A stretch of DNA of 64,000 nt from Bacteroides sp. GTDB lineage: Bacteria; Bacteroidota; Bacteroidia; Bacteroidales; Muribaculaceae. The stretch is from NCBI GenBank assembly GCA_014801735.1, contig JAAVDO010000006.1:62001-126000 (forward strand), written 5' to 3'. Of the stretch, positions 30,879 through 40,063 are shown one piece after another (within the stretch, counting starts at the first letter, position 1; each line of letters opens with the position of its first letter). Below the pieces are notes generated by a model that was not told the origin of the DNA, did no database searches, and saw only the letters and a list, made by a program, of their open reading frames with translations. The position numbers were made by a program, and so were the translations under genes.

Positions 30879-31145
30879 TCAACTGTTATTTCTATTTAAT
30901 CTTGAGGCCTAATCAAAACCGTGCTTTCCATGAACCCATTCGATAGGTATCCTCTCTCGGTTACTCCACTGCCGGACTAAAACCACTTATATATATTTCC
31001 AGATAATAGCACTCTTCGTAAAATCTGTACTCACACTAAAGATAGTACACAAAATTTTTAAGAACACAAAATCGGGAGTCTCAGCTGAGACTCCCGACAG
31101 ATTTCATATCACCTTTATGTGAAAAAAAGGCTCTTCACATAGTTC
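30879..31145. other. Intergenic stretch between the convergent rplT and ilvA genes
   Basis: About 265 bases, AT-rich, without a gene on either strand. It holds the perfect palindrome listed separately and an 8-base TATGTGAA/TTCACATA hairpin at 31116-31141. From memory, a non-coding RNA called Bacteroidales-1 is often located downstream of rplT; I cannot recognise its promoter or fold here. Confidence 0.4.
31072..31097 (-). terminator. Perfect 26-base palindrome, terminator of ilvA
   Basis: A 13-base arm, TCGGGAGTCTCAG, is followed immediately by its exact complement. Read leftward it is followed by TTTTGTGTTCTTAAAAA, so it ends the minus-strand ilvA transcript; it may also stop read-through from rplT. 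Confidence 0.7.
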
Positions 31146-32345
31146 TCACGCGAGAACAAAACCCGATTTGCGCAGGGTGTGTTTAATCTCGCTTATATGC
31201 TCCGGATTGCGGGTCTCCAGCTCAATGTGGAGGCGGCAACCGTTGATCTGTGTATTCTGTGAATTGCGCTCGTGGTTCACGCTCAGGATATTTGCACCTG
31301 TCTGACCGATGATCTCGCATATCTCGGCGAGCTGACCGGGCTTGTCGGCGGTTATGAGCGTAAGTGTGCAGTCACGGCCGGTCTTTACAAGACCACGGGT
31401 GATAACACGGTTAAGCGAGGTTACGTCGATATTTCCGCCGCTTACCATGCAGACAACTTTCTTACCCTTCACAGGCAGCTTATCAAAAAGAACTGCGGCC
31501 ATAGGCACAGCTCCCGCACCTTCGCTCACGAGTTTCTGCTTTTCGATAAGGAAGAGGATAGCAGCCGCAATTTCGTCGTCGGAAACGGTCACTACCTGAT
31601 CAACATACTTCTGCACCATCTCGAAGGTATTCACACCGGGCTCCTTAACTGCAATACCGTCGGCAATAGTGCTCACGCTGTCAAGGCGGATACGCTCACT
31701 CTTAGCAATAGATTCTTCCATTGAGGGAGCGCCTTCTGCCTGAACGCCATACACCTTTACGTCGGGCTTAAGAGTCTTGAGCGCGAAAGCCACTCCGGCT
31801 ATCAGACCGCCACCACCGATAGGCACAACAACTGCATCTACATCGGGCATCTCACGGATAATCTCGAGACCGATGGTTCCCTGACCGGCTATCACTTTGG
31901 GATCATCGAAAGGATGAACGAATGTATATCCGTGCTCCTGCTGAAGTTCAACAGCCTTTGCATAGGCGTCGTCATACACACCAGGAACAAGGCAAACCTC
32001 TGCACCAAGTGCCTTGGTAGCCTCGATCTTGCTGATCGGCGCACCTGCGGGAAGGCATATCAGAGCCTTGATACCTGCATGAGCAGCACCGAGAGCAACA
32101 CCCTGGGCATGGTTGCCGGCCGAGCAGGCGATAACGCCGCGCTCCTTCTCTTCGTCGGTAAGCTGCGAGATCTTATAATACGCTCCGCGGAGCTTGAATG
32201 AGCCGGTGTGCTGAAGGTTTTCGGGCTTGAGATACACTTCACAGTCGGTGATACCTTTCACGGGACCTATCAAACGGGGGTGACGGGCTACTTCGGCTAA
32301 TACCTTTGAGGCGTTAAACACCTCTGCAATATCTATTTCTGCCAT
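31146..32345 (-). CDS. ilvA: Threonine ammonia-lyase (threonine dehydratase)
   Basis: PLP enzyme converting threonine to 2-oxobutanoate, feeding isoleucine synthesis. It is 399 residues from the ATG at 32345; an upstream ATG at 32408 lies at the promoter box. The PLP lysine motif is SFKLRGAYYKI, with SAGNHAQGVALGAAHAG and the phosphate loop PIGGGGLIAGVA. A C-terminal ACT domain (LTLITADKPGQLAEICEIIG) indicates allosteric control by an amino acid. This short single-ACT form is the type common in anaerobes; biosynthetic against catabolic use cannot be settled from sequence alone. Confidence 0.93.
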   Translation of the reverse strand: MAEIDIAEVFNASKVLAEVARHPRLIGPVKGITDCEVYLKPENLQHTGSFKLRGAYYKISQLTDEEKERGVIACSAGNHAQGVALGAAHAGIKALICLPAGAPISKIEATKALGAEVCLVPGVYDDAYAKAVELQQEHGYTFVHPFDDPKVIAGQGTIGLEIIREMPDVDAVVVPIGGGGLIAGVAFALKTLKPDVKVYGVQAEGAPSMEESIAKSERIRLDSVSTIADGIAVKEPGVNTFEMVQKYVDQVVTVSDDEIAAAILFLIEKQKLVSEGAGAVPMAAVLFDKLPVKGKKVVCMVSGGNIDVTSLNRVITRGLVKTGRDCTLTLITADKPGQLAEICEIIGQTGANILSVNHERNSQNTQINGCRLHIELETRNPEHISEIKHTLRKSGFVLA

Positions 32346-32405
32346 AGCTGACAAACAGATTGGTTGAGTTAAACGTGATTGATCATGCAAGCGATGTTGC
32401 AACTG

Positions 32406-32413
32406 CAAATTTA
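32406..32413 (-). promoter_or_regulatory. Promoter -7 box for ilvA
   Basis: TAAATTTG on the minus strand, 60 bases before the ilvA ATG. Confidence 0.55.
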
Positions 32414-32425
32414 ATGATTCTTTCT

Positions 32426-32475
32426 GAAAAACTTGCGCGGAAGCCGAAAAATTTCAGCTTCCGCGCAGGTTTTTC
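32426..32475 (-). terminator. Terminator of the penicillin-binding protein gene
   Basis: A 19-base perfect stem (arms 32426-32444 and 32457-32475, core GCGCGGAAGC) whose leftward end is T-rich. It lies between the PBP stop and the ilvA promoter. Confidence 0.85.
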
Positions 32476-32508
32476 CGGTGCCTTCCCGACACCCCTCAGA
32501 TGCCCGTT

Positions 32509-34875
32509 TCAGTCGAAAACACCTTCGATAGAAGCACCGGCCGAATCGTTCTCATCGTCGCCTGCCGACATCATTCCGGCTCCCTCACAAAGATCTATAC
32601 CGCCCGGAATATCAAAGGTAGATGTCTGTCGGTAAGGAAGTGTCTTGTCGGCATACACTTTGCTCATGAAGCGGCCGTAAATCGGTAGAGCCATCGAAGC
32701 ACCCTGACCCATGGCCATGCCGTTGAAGTGAATATATCGCTCGTCGCCGCCAACCCATGTGCCGGCAACGAGTTCGGGTGTGAAAGCCATAAACCAGCCA
32801 TCGCTGTTGCTATTGGTTGTGCCCGTTTTGCCGCCGGTCGGTGCCGTGATGTTGTATGGCGCACGTCTGATGCGGTTGCCCGTTCCGTAATCAACAACAC
32901 CTTGAAGCATCGAGAGCATCTTATAATATGCTTTTTCTGAGATCACCTCGGTTGAGCGTGGCGAAAATTCTGATATCACGTTTCCGGCTCCGTCGGTTAT
33001 GGCTGTGACAAACAGCGGATCTGTTCGCATGCCCTTGTTCGCAAATGCCGTATAGGCCGTCACCATCTCCTGGACCGAAACATCGGCCGGTCCGAGGCAG
33101 AGCGACATCACAGGATCGAGCTGCGACGTTATGCCGAAATTATGCATTGTCCTGACAAGTTCGGCGGGCGATAGTGAACTGATTAGGCGGGCCGAGATCC
33201 AGTTGTTCGAGTTAGTGAGCGCCCAACGCAGATCAACCATCTCGCCTACACGTGCCGAGCTACTGTTGCGCGGGGCCCACATCGTACCGCTCTCATCGTA
33301 AAGCACAGGCTGCGTGTTGCTCATTTGATCACATGGTGTGTAGCCCTCCTCCATTGCGTAGGTATAAAGGAATGGTTTTACGGTCGAACCGATCTGACGG
33401 CGTCCGGTCGACACCATGTCATACTGGAAGTGACTGAAATCGGGCCCACCGACATAAGCTTTCACCTGGCCCGTCACCGGATCCATTGCCATAAATCCGG
33501 CACGAAGGAAACTCTTGTGATATAGCAGGGAATCGAGCGGTGTCATCACTGTGTCGACCACACCCTTATAAGTAAATACCTTCATATCGGTCTTCGTCTT
33601 GAAAGCCTGCTCTATCTCTGAGTCGCTTTTGCCGGCCTTGTGCATGGTGCGGTAACGGTCTGTCTGCTTCATTGCACGTCCGATCAGGGTTTTCACCGTA
33701 GACTCGCTTATCTCGTTGCGGTCAGTTGAATAAGGCGCATATTTTGTGCCGCGTTTCTCGCGGAAGAAAGCGGGCTGGAGCGTCTGCGACAGGTGATCTT
33801 CAACCGCTTCCTCGGCATATCGCTGCATACGGGAGTCAATGGTGGTGTATATCTTGAGTCCGTCAGTATATATGTCATATTTCGACCCGTCGGGTTTCGG
33901 ATTCTTTTCTATCCAACCGTAGAGCGGATTCGTGGCCCATGCCACAGAATCCGCAAGATATTGATTCATATCCCACTTCGGATAATCACTCTTTGCCGGT
34001 TTTTTTGCTCGAAGCATTCTGCGCAGTTCCTCGCGGAAATATGGTGCGAGTCCCTCTTTATGGTCAACCGAGTGGAAAGCAAGAGTCAGCGGAAGCTCCT
34101 TTATCGAGTCGGCCTCGGCCTGTGTGATATAACCGGCTTTTGCCATCTGGTCAATAACCACGTCGCGACGCCCTTTGGTGCGATCAGGTTTTCTGACCGG
34201 ATTAAAATACGACGGATTTTTCACCATTCCAACCAATGTGGCGGCTTCCTGTATATTAAGATCCTTGGCATCTTTACCGAAATACACGTATGCCGCACTC
34301 TTGATTCCAACGGCGTTATAAAGGAAGTCAAACTGGTTGAGATACATTTTCAGGATCTCGTCTTTCGAATAATAACGCTCCAGCTTCACTGCTATCATCC
34401 ATTCGATAGGCTTCTGCAGCGCACGACTCATCAGGCCGTTGCTTTCAGGCGAATAAAGTTGCTTGGCAAGCTGCTGTGTGATGGTCGAGCCGCCACCCGC
34501 ATTTTTCTGCTGCAGCAGAACGGTCTTGAGCAAAACACGGCCCAGTGCTTGCACGTCGATACCCGAATGCTCTTCAAAACGGTTGTCCTCTGTAGCGATA
34601 AGCGCTTTTACTACATTGTCGGAAATCTCGTCATAGTCAGCATACACACGGTTGCCCGTTCCTCGGAAATAGCGCCCGAACTCCTCGCCATCAGAAGTAT
34701 AAAGCACAGTCGCGAATTTGTCGGTAGGATTCTTAAGATCCTCTACGGGAGGCATATATCCTATCACTCCCTTATAGATCAGCACGAAAAACACTCCTAA
34801 AGCCACTACGCCGACAAAAAATGCCACCCATAGTGCACGGATCAAAGTTCTCTGTTTCGCTGTTAGTTTTGACAT
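32509..34875 (-). CDS. Class A penicillin-binding protein (PBP1A type)
   Basis: Bifunctional peptidoglycan glycosyltransferase and transpeptidase. The protein is 788 residues: an N-terminal anchor (ALWVAFFVGVVALGVFFVLI), a GT51 domain with IATEDNRFEEHSGID and GGGSTITQQLAKQL, and a transpeptidase with SxxK (GSTVKPF), SxN (TNSNNW) and KTG (GGKTGTTNSNSDGWF), all present. It acts on the outer face of the inner membrane. It is monocistronic, with a -7 box at 34911-34918 and a strong terminator. Confidence 0.95.
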   Translation of the reverse strand: MSKLTAKQRTLIRALWVAFFVGVVALGVFFVLIYKGVIGYMPPVEDLKNPTDKFATVLYTSDGEEFGRYFRGTGNRVYADYDEISDNVVKALIATEDNRFEEHSGIDVQALGRVLLKTVLLQQKNAGGGSTITQQLAKQLYSPESNGLMSRALQKPIEWMIAVKLERYYSKDEILKMYLNQFDFLYNAVGIKSAAYVYFGKDAKDLNIQEAATLVGMVKNPSYFNPVRKPDRTKGRRDVVIDQMAKAGYITQAEADSIKELPLTLAFHSVDHKEGLAPYFREELRRMLRAKKPAKSDYPKWDMNQYLADSVAWATNPLYGWIEKNPKPDGSKYDIYTDGLKIYTTIDSRMQRYAEEAVEDHLSQTLQPAFFREKRGTKYAPYSTDRNEISESTVKTLIGRAMKQTDRYRTMHKAGKSDSEIEQAFKTKTDMKVFTYKGVVDTVMTPLDSLLYHKSFLRAGFMAMDPVTGQVKAYVGGPDFSHFQYDMVSTGRRQIGSTVKPFLYTYAMEEGYTPCDQMSNTQPVLYDESGTMWAPRNSSSARVGEMVDLRWALTNSNNWISARLISSLSPAELVRTMHNFGITSQLDPVMSLCLGPADVSVQEMVTAYTAFANKGMRTDPLFVTAITDGAGNVISEFSPRSTEVISEKAYYKMLSMLQGVVDYGTGNRIRRAPYNITAPTGGKTGTTNSNSDGWFMAFTPELVAGTWVGGDERYIHFNGMAMGQGASMALPIYGRFMSKVYADKTLPYRQTSTFDIPGGIDLCEGAGMMSAGDDENDSAGASIEGVFD

Positions 34876-34910
34876 ATCAAAATTTCGTTTTCACGTTTTC
34901 AATAGTTCTG

Positions 34911-34918
34911 CAAAGATA
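34911..34918 (-). promoter_or_regulatory. Promoter -7 box for the PBP gene
   Basis: TATCTTTG on the minus strand, 35 bases before the start codon. Confidence 0.6.
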
Positions 34919-34976
34919 ATCAATTCCTTGCTATCTACCGTGCGCACCCGCCCCTAACTTCCCTAACTTTCGTTAA

Positions 34977-36476
34977 TCAGTGTCTCTTTAACAGAAAAGC
35001 GATCGCATCAGACTGCATTTTCGACCCGAGAATAGCATTCAAGCCGAAATAAACTGCTCCTCCTGCCAGTAGTTCCAGTCCGCACGTGATCCATGCGCTG
35101 TCCGACACACCCGCAACCGCCCACATCGCACCCATTGCTGCCACCGTCACCGCGAGATATGGAAGTGTATCTGTGATATACCGCAACCAGCCTCTGCGGG
35201 CCAGCCTCGCCGCCACTATCAGCGTAGTGACCCACGTCACAGCCGAAGCCGCTACCTGACCCCACACGAATAGTCTCACTCCCCAGAGATCATCACCACC
35301 CCGGCTCTCCCCTATCATCGGCAGAGTAAGCAGAATGGCTGCCAGAGCCGTTACGTCACGTAGTATTTCGGTATAGATCATCAACTTAGCCTTGCCGAGA
35401 GCAATGACATAATTATTGTAGAGAGTCGAATAAACCGTGAAGATACCGCGTAGCAGAAGTAGCTGAAACAGAACTATCGAGCCATCCCATTTTGTGCCGA
35501 ACAGGGCATGAAACAGCGGTGTGGCGACCATAACGAGCATACCGGTCGCCGGTAGGAGCAGGTAGGTTGTGAAACGATTCGTTTTAGCCGTAACCACCGA
35601 AAACTCAACCGGTTCATCCTGATACTTGGACAAGAGCGGCAGAAAGGATGAAGTCAGCACCTGCGAGAGGGAGGAAATACCCATCTTGCTCCACTTATCT
35701 GCCTGGGTATAATAGCCTAATGAGACAAGGCCGCGGGCAGCGCCAATAATCAGGCTATAGATATTCTGAAACACGGTGTTGAGAAACGAGCTCGCCGCTA
35801 CTCCCAGTCCCACACGCATATATGATTTCAGAATCCGCCACGAGAATGTAATGTCAGGCAGCCATCCGCCGGTTGCCCAAAGGATTGCCGACCTTACAGA
35901 TGCGAGCGTAAGATTCTGTGCCACAATTGCCCAGGCTCCATAGCCGCTCAATGCCATCCATATTCCGATTACCGAACCGGCAAACAGGCCGCAACTGTTG
36001 CTCACAGCAACCATCTTCACTACCATCTTCTTCATCAGGATGTTAGTCTGCACTATCGACGTTGCGTTGACAATGAATGTCAGAAACATAACCCTCGACA
36101 GCGGTATCAGCTCCCGGCTACCCTCGTAAAGGTCAGCTATGAGTGGAGCAATGAAAAACAGAACGACATATATACATATAGCAATCAGAAGATTAAACCA
36201 CAAAACCGTGGAATAATCCTCTTTGGTGGGATTCTTGCGTTGGAGCAGAGCAAACGAAAATCCGCTATCGACAAAAAGCGATGCAAATGCTTGGAAGACA
36301 AGTATGGCTCCGACAAGGCCGAAGTCATACTGGCTTAGTTCTTTCGCAAGTATTATTCCTGTTACGGCATAAAGGATCTGCGAGCCGACCTTATCGACTA
36401 CATTCCATTTTATAGTTCTGGCTACCTGTAGTTTCAGTGTGTCTCTACCGAGAGCCTCCCCCTCATCGCCGCTCAT
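34977..36476 (-). CDS. Polysaccharide flippase (Wzx/MOP superfamily)
   Basis: A 499-residue integral membrane protein with about twelve to fourteen predicted segments. It opens with the lipopolysaccharide-biosynthesis signature WNVVDKVGSQILYAVTGIILAKELSQYDFGLVG (split here across one helix) and contains FALLQRKNPTKEDYSTVLWFN, typical of WzxC/TuaB-like exporters. It should flip lipid-linked sugars across the inner membrane. No glycosyltransferase cluster surrounds it. It starts 9 bases after the GIN-domain gene stop, so the two share a transcript. Confidence 0.88.
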   Translation of the reverse strand: MSGDEGEALGRDTLKLQVARTIKWNVVDKVGSQILYAVTGIILAKELSQYDFGLVGAILVFQAFASLFVDSGFSFALLQRKNPTKEDYSTVLWFNLLIAICIYVVLFFIAPLIADLYEGSRELIPLSRVMFLTFIVNATSIVQTNILMKKMVVKMVAVSNSCGLFAGSVIGIWMALSGYGAWAIVAQNLTLASVRSAILWATGGWLPDITFSWRILKSYMRVGLGVAASSFLNTVFQNIYSLIIGAARGLVSLGYYTQADKWSKMGISSLSQVLTSSFLPLLSKYQDEPVEFSVVTAKTNRFTTYLLLPATGMLVMVATPLFHALFGTKWDGSIVLFQLLLLRGIFTVYSTLYNNYVIALGKAKLMIYTEILRDVTALAAILLTLPMIGESRGGDDLWGVRLFVWGQVAASAVTWVTTLIVAARLARRGWLRYITDTLPYLAVTVAAMGAMWAVAGVSDSAWITCGLELLAGGAVYFGLNAILGSKMQSDAIAFLLKRH

Positions 36477-36485
36477 ATTCAGTCC

Positions 36486-37187
36486 TTATTTACTGTTGAG
36501 AGGCAAAGCTTTAACCCCTATCGAACGATTCTTGACCGACGGATTTCCAAGATAATAAACCTGTCCGCTACCTGCACCCGATACCGAAAGTGCCTCTTCA
36601 GCGCTGCAACCGATCGAACCGGTTCCCCAGATACTGCATTTCACCTGCTTCGCTATCAGTTGATCAGCTTCAATCTGGCCTGATCCCGTATTTGTCAGCT
36701 TCGCACTGTCACATTTTCCCTTCACGACCACCGTTCCGTTTCCGGTGTCGATCGATCCCTCGAGTAGATGTACGTCGATACCCTCAACCATAAGACGACC
36801 GTTACCGATCAATCTGACCTTAAGCTTAGGTCCACGGGCCGGATCATATACGCGTACGGTACCGATACCTGCATTCTCAACCTTCGTCAGATATGTTGAA
36901 TATACGGTCACCACCGGTAGTCCGCTTTTTGGAGCGTCCGGTGCAAGTTCAACCTGAAGCTTAGTGCCATTGGGCTGGAAAATGATACCGGATGCATGCG
37001 ACGCTTCCGCCTTAAAAACAGCCATACCCGCTGAATCGGGGTTGCAACGGTATATGACATCTACATTATCAACTACTTTTAGTTCACTGAAGTCATTCAC
37101 CTTCAGCTCATAGTTTGTTATTTCTGCATTGCAGCCGAGAACTGTGGCAATCAGTCCGGAGAGAATTGATATTAGCTTCTTGTTCAT
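36486..37187 (-). CDS. GIN-domain (DUF2807) exported protein
   Basis: A 233-residue exported protein with signal MNKKLISILSGLIATVLGCNA (a cysteine near the cleavage site leaves lipoprotein possible). The remainder is the head-GIN-domain beta-helix: FSELKVVDNVDVIY, KVRLIGNGRLMVEGIDV, SIDTGNGTVVVKGKCDSAKLTNTGSGQIEAD (repeating G-N/S-G turns) and SVSGAGSGQVYYLG. These are envelope proteins of unknown function that abound in Bacteroidota. It is first gene of a two-gene transcript with the flippase. Confidence 0.85.
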   Translation of the reverse strand: MNKKLISILSGLIATVLGCNAEITNYELKVNDFSELKVVDNVDVIYRCNPDSAGMAVFKAEASHASGIIFQPNGTKLQVELAPDAPKSGLPVVTVYSTYLTKVENAGIGTVRVYDPARGPKLKVRLIGNGRLMVEGIDVHLLEGSIDTGNGTVVVKGKCDSAKLTNTGSGQIEADQLIAKQVKCSIWGTGSIGCSAEEALSVSGAGSGQVYYLGNPSVKNRSIGVKALPLNSK

Positions 37188-37209
37188 CTGATAATTACTT
37201 TTTCCGTCA

Positions 37210-37217
37210 CAAAATTA
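37210..37217 (-). promoter_or_regulatory. Promoter -7 box for the GIN-domain gene
   Basis: TAATTTTG on the minus strand, 22 bases before the start codon. Confidence 0.5.
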
Positions 37218-37244
37218 ATGCTATTACTCCGAAGCAGAAAATAA

Positions 37245-38270
37245 TTAGCAACTTACGACAGTTTCCTCTCCATTTAGGCCAATTTGCTGACACCCGAGAA
37301 TATCTGTCTCTATATGGTCGAGTATAGTGTTAAGTTCTTCTATAGTTTCCGCTCTTAGCATTTTGATCCTTGTGTCTCTGAAATGAGAGATTCCCTTGAA
37401 TAGGGGTGAGGCCGCCAGATGGCGCCTTATGTGCAGGATTCCTCTGTACTCGTCTATCCGTTCAACGCTTTCTCTGATCTGGCGTCGAAGTATCTTAAAC
37501 TTTTCGGCATTGGTTAGCTGAACCACTTCATTACCGAGAAGTCCGGCTTTAATATCGTGAAATATCCATGGCGCACCAATCGAAGCCCTGCCTACCATAA
37601 TACCGTCGACACCATACCGGCTGAACGCTTCCCGAGCTTTTTCCGGATTTGTGATATCGCCGTTGCCGATCAGCGGTATTGTCAGACGCGGATTCTCTTT
37701 CACCCTTGCAATCATTTCCCAGTCAGCCTCTCCAGTATACATCTGCGACCGCGTACGTCCGTGTACGGTCAGTGCCTGTATACCGCAGTCCTGGAGTTGT
37801 TCAGCAAGTTCAACTATTACTTTATGCTCATGATCCCAGCCAAGCCTCGTCTTGACTGTAACGGGGAGATCGACTGCTTTTACAACAGCCTTTGTCACCT
37901 CAAGCATTTTGGGAATATCTCGAAGCATTCCTGCTCCTCCGCCCTTACCGGCAACTTTCTTCACCGGACATCCGAAGTTTATGTCAAGCACATCGGGACG
38001 AGCTTGCTCTACAATCCGGGCGGCCTCGACCATCGAATCCACATCACGGCCGTAGATCTGTATGGCTGTGGGGCGCTCTGACGGATTAATCTCCAGTTTT
38101 CTGGTGGTCGCCGCAATATTTCTGATGAGGGCATCGGCCGACACAAACTCACTGTAGGTCATGTCAGCTCCCTGTTCCTTACACAACAGACGAAACGACA
38201 CATCCGTCACATCTTCCATCGGAGCGAGCATCACGGGTTTGTCACCAAGGTCGATATTTCCAATTTTCAT
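37245..38270 (-). CDS. dusB: tRNA-dihydrouridine synthase
   Basis: FMN enzyme that reduces uridines in tRNA D-loops. It has 341 residues with APMEDVTDVSFRLLCKEQGAD, the catalytic cysteine in INFGCPVKKVAGKGGGAGML, VTVKTRLGWDHEH and VDGIMVGRASIGAPWIF. The DusB assignment rests on overall similarity; the other bacterial Dus families are alternatives. It carries its own -7 box. Confidence 0.9.
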   Translation of the reverse strand: MKIGNIDLGDKPVMLAPMEDVTDVSFRLLCKEQGADMTYSEFVSADALIRNIAATTRKLEINPSERPTAIQIYGRDVDSMVEAARIVEQARPDVLDINFGCPVKKVAGKGGGAGMLRDIPKMLEVTKAVVKAVDLPVTVKTRLGWDHEHKVIVELAEQLQDCGIQALTVHGRTRSQMYTGEADWEMIARVKENPRLTIPLIGNGDITNPEKAREAFSRYGVDGIMVGRASIGAPWIFHDIKAGLLGNEVVQLTNAEKFKILRRQIRESVERIDEYRGILHIRRHLAASPLFKGISHFRDTRIKMLRAETIEELNTILDHIETDILGCQQIGLNGEETVVSC

Positions 38271-38297
38271 TATAATTCACTGATTGTTTTTCGACTG

Positions 38298-38305
38298 CAA
38301 ATTTA
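38298..38305 (-). promoter_or_regulatory. Promoter -7 box for dusB
   Basis: TAAATTTG on the minus strand, 27 bases before the start codon. Confidence 0.55.
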
Positions 38306-38412
38306 GTTGTTTTTTTGCACACAACGCGAGTTTTCTGTGCAAAACAAGACCTAATGTTAAAAATAGTCACCAGATTAATACAAATTTTAGTACATTTTAG
38401 CACCTTAAATCA

Positions 38413-38442
38413 TTGTGCCAATAAAAATTCGCCGTAACTTTG
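38413..38442 (+). promoter_or_regulatory. Promoter of the NlpC/P60 gene
   Basis: TTG at 38413-38415, a 19-base spacer and TAACTTTG at 38435-38442: a consensus promoter. It lies after an in-frame ATG-like start at 38440, ruling that out. Confidence 0.8.
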
Positions 38443-38484
38443 CATCGTCAAAAAAGTATTTTCCAATCAATTAGAAAATCTATC

Positions 38485-39087
38485 ATGATGTCCAAATTAT
38501 TTGCCGCTATCGTTATAGGTGCCGTTGCTGCTTTCTCATCGTCGGCAGTAGTCAATGAGAGCAAGACAGCCGAACTGACCGATGTGGAAAGCTCCTACAA
38601 CTTCCAGCCTGGCGATGAATATATGCCGACACTCACCGAACTTCTCGGTGGTCCTGTTGACAACCTACCAGAATTCACCGATGAAGCTATTCTCTCGGGC
38701 CAGATAATCGACTATGCGAAGCAATTCATAGGAACACGCTACCGTTCCGGCGCCAAAGGGCCTTCCGCTTTCGACTGTTCCGGTTTCACAAGTTACGTTT
38801 TCGGAAAGTTTGATTATTCACTCGCCTCTTCTTCGAGAGGACAGGCTACACAGGGTGAACGCATCAACCTCACCGATGCAAAGCCTGGTGACCTGATGTT
38901 TTTCTCCGGCCGAGGCAACCGTAAATCAGTCGGCCACGTAGGAATCGTTGTTGATGTCGACCATGAGACAGGCAAAGTAAAATTCATTCATGCCGCTACA
39001 TCGAAAGGCGTTTCGATCGATACATATCCCGACGGAGGTTATTACAGCAAGCGCTTCCTGCACATTCAGCGAGTGCTTCCCGTTTGA
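38485..39087 (+). CDS. NlpC/P60 family cell-wall hydrolase
   Basis: A 200-residue exported cysteine peptidase cutting peptidoglycan stem peptides. A signal peptide (LFAAIVIGAVAAFSSSAV) is followed by a spacer and the NlpC/P60 domain from about 75. The catalytic triad is visible as Cys98 (AFDCSGF), His151 (VGHVGIVVD) and His169 (KFIHAATS). The ATG at 38485 or the one directly after it is the start. An intrinsic terminator follows at 39160. Confidence 0.92.
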   Translation: MMSKLFAAIVIGAVAAFSSSAVVNESKTAELTDVESSYNFQPGDEYMPTLTELLGGPVDNLPEFTDEAILSGQIIDYAKQFIGTRYRSGAKGPSAFDCSGFTSYVFGKFDYSLASSSRGQATQGERINLTDAKPGDLMFFSGRGNRKSVGHVGIVVDVDHETGKVKFIHAATSKGVSIDTYPDGGYYSKRFLHIQRVLPV

Positions 39088-39159
39088 TTCATTCTCCTCG
39101 TTCTCCTCATTCTTTCTCACCTCCAGACACAAAAAATCATAGCTATTCAGTTTTTCAGT

Positions 39160-39202
39160 GAAGCGCTCCTCTGCTCCGGCAGGTGGAGCGTTTCAATTTT
39201 TT
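39160..39202 (+). terminator. Terminator after the NlpC/P60 gene
   Basis: GAAGCGCTCC and GGAGCGTTTC (one mismatch) around a 15-base loop, followed by AA and six T. Confidence 0.8.
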
Positions 39203-39268
39203 AATTCGTCAGGGGAATAAATCCATGCTTCAGTTGTTTCATTAATAGTAATCATACCCTCACTCTCT

Positions 39269-40063
39269 ATGGAACAGTTAAGACGCGAGAGGCTCACGCG
39301 CTACATTGAGCCGTTTCGTGAAGGTGGCTCCCTCCCGGGCCTTGCCGAAGCTTCCGATGGTTTCAAATACGTTGTGAAATGGCGCGGCGGCGGTCATGGG
39401 GCCAAGGTTCTTGTTGCCGAACTCTTGGGTGGCGAGATTGCCCGTGCCGCCGGTATGCGTGTGCCCGAACTCGTCATTCTCGACACACCCGTCGACTTTG
39501 GCCGTACAGAGCCGGATATTGAAGTTCAGGAGTTGCTTCGCGATAGCACCGGTCTCAATCTCGGCCTTCATTTCCTCTCAGGCGCATTGACGATGGACCC
39601 CTACGTCAATCCGGTCACAGCCGACGAGGCTTCCCGGATTGTCTGGCTCGACATGTTCCTCACCAATGTCGACCGCACTGTCAAAAACACAAATATGCTC
39701 GTATGGCATGGCAAAGAAACATGGCTGATCGACCATGGAGCCTCGTTCTTCTTTCACCACTCGTGGTCAAAGACACCCGAACAGGCGGCGGCAGCCCCGT
39801 TTCCTTATATCCGTGATCATGCCCTCATCCGCAAAGCTGAGTTCCTGGAGGAAGCAGATAGCCGCCTCCGACAGATTCTGACACCCGAACGCCTTGCTGA
39901 AATCGTCGACTTGATCCCTGAAGAATGGCTTGTGCGCGACGATCTGGCGATGACACCCGAAGAGCTGCGCAACGCCTATATGTCTTTTCTCGTCACGCGT
40001 CTAAACCATAGCAGTGACTTCACCCGCGAGGCAATCAAAATCCGAAAAGATCTTATCTCATGA
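39269..40063 (+). CDS. HipA-like kinase (HipA_2 type)
   Basis: A 264-residue protein with a short HipA/PI3K-like kinase core: ATP-site region FKYVVKWRGGGHGAKVLVAEL, catalytic loop MFLTNVDRTVKNTNMLV (Asp and Asn in HipA spacing) and LIDHGASFFF as the metal-binding DxG-like motif. Unlike classical HipA toxins it lacks the N-terminal subdomain and a HipB partner. Its stop overlaps the start of a DUF3037 gene by 4 bases, and this pairing recurs across many bacteria. The substrate is not known. Confidence 0.85.
   Translation: MEQLRRERLTRYIEPFREGGSLPGLAEASDGFKYVVKWRGGGHGAKVLVAELLGGEIARAAGMRVPELVILDTPVDFGRTEPDIEVQELLRDSTGLNLGLHFLSGALTMDPYVNPVTADEASRIVWLDMFLTNVDRTVKNTNMLVWHGKETWLIDHGASFFFHHSWSKTPEQAAAAPFPYIRDHALIRKAEFLEEADSRLRQILTPERLAEIVDLIPEEWLVRDDLAMTPEELRNAYMSFLVTRLNHSSDFTREAIKIRKDLIS

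Noticed and set aside
33793..34800. 335-codon plus-strand frame opposite the penicillin-binding protein gene
   Set aside because: The opposite strand encodes a complete PBP with all catalytic motifs; the frame has no promoter box or family resemblance.
39088..39130. CTCCTC-like direct repeats after the NlpC/P60 gene
   Set aside because: Only three short imperfect units in a pyrimidine-rich 3' region, too weak to call a repeat array.
39269..40063. Classical HipAB toxin-antitoxin locus
   Set aside because: There is no HipB-like helix-turn-helix gene, and the kinase lacks the HipA N-terminal subdomain; the partner is DUF3037.
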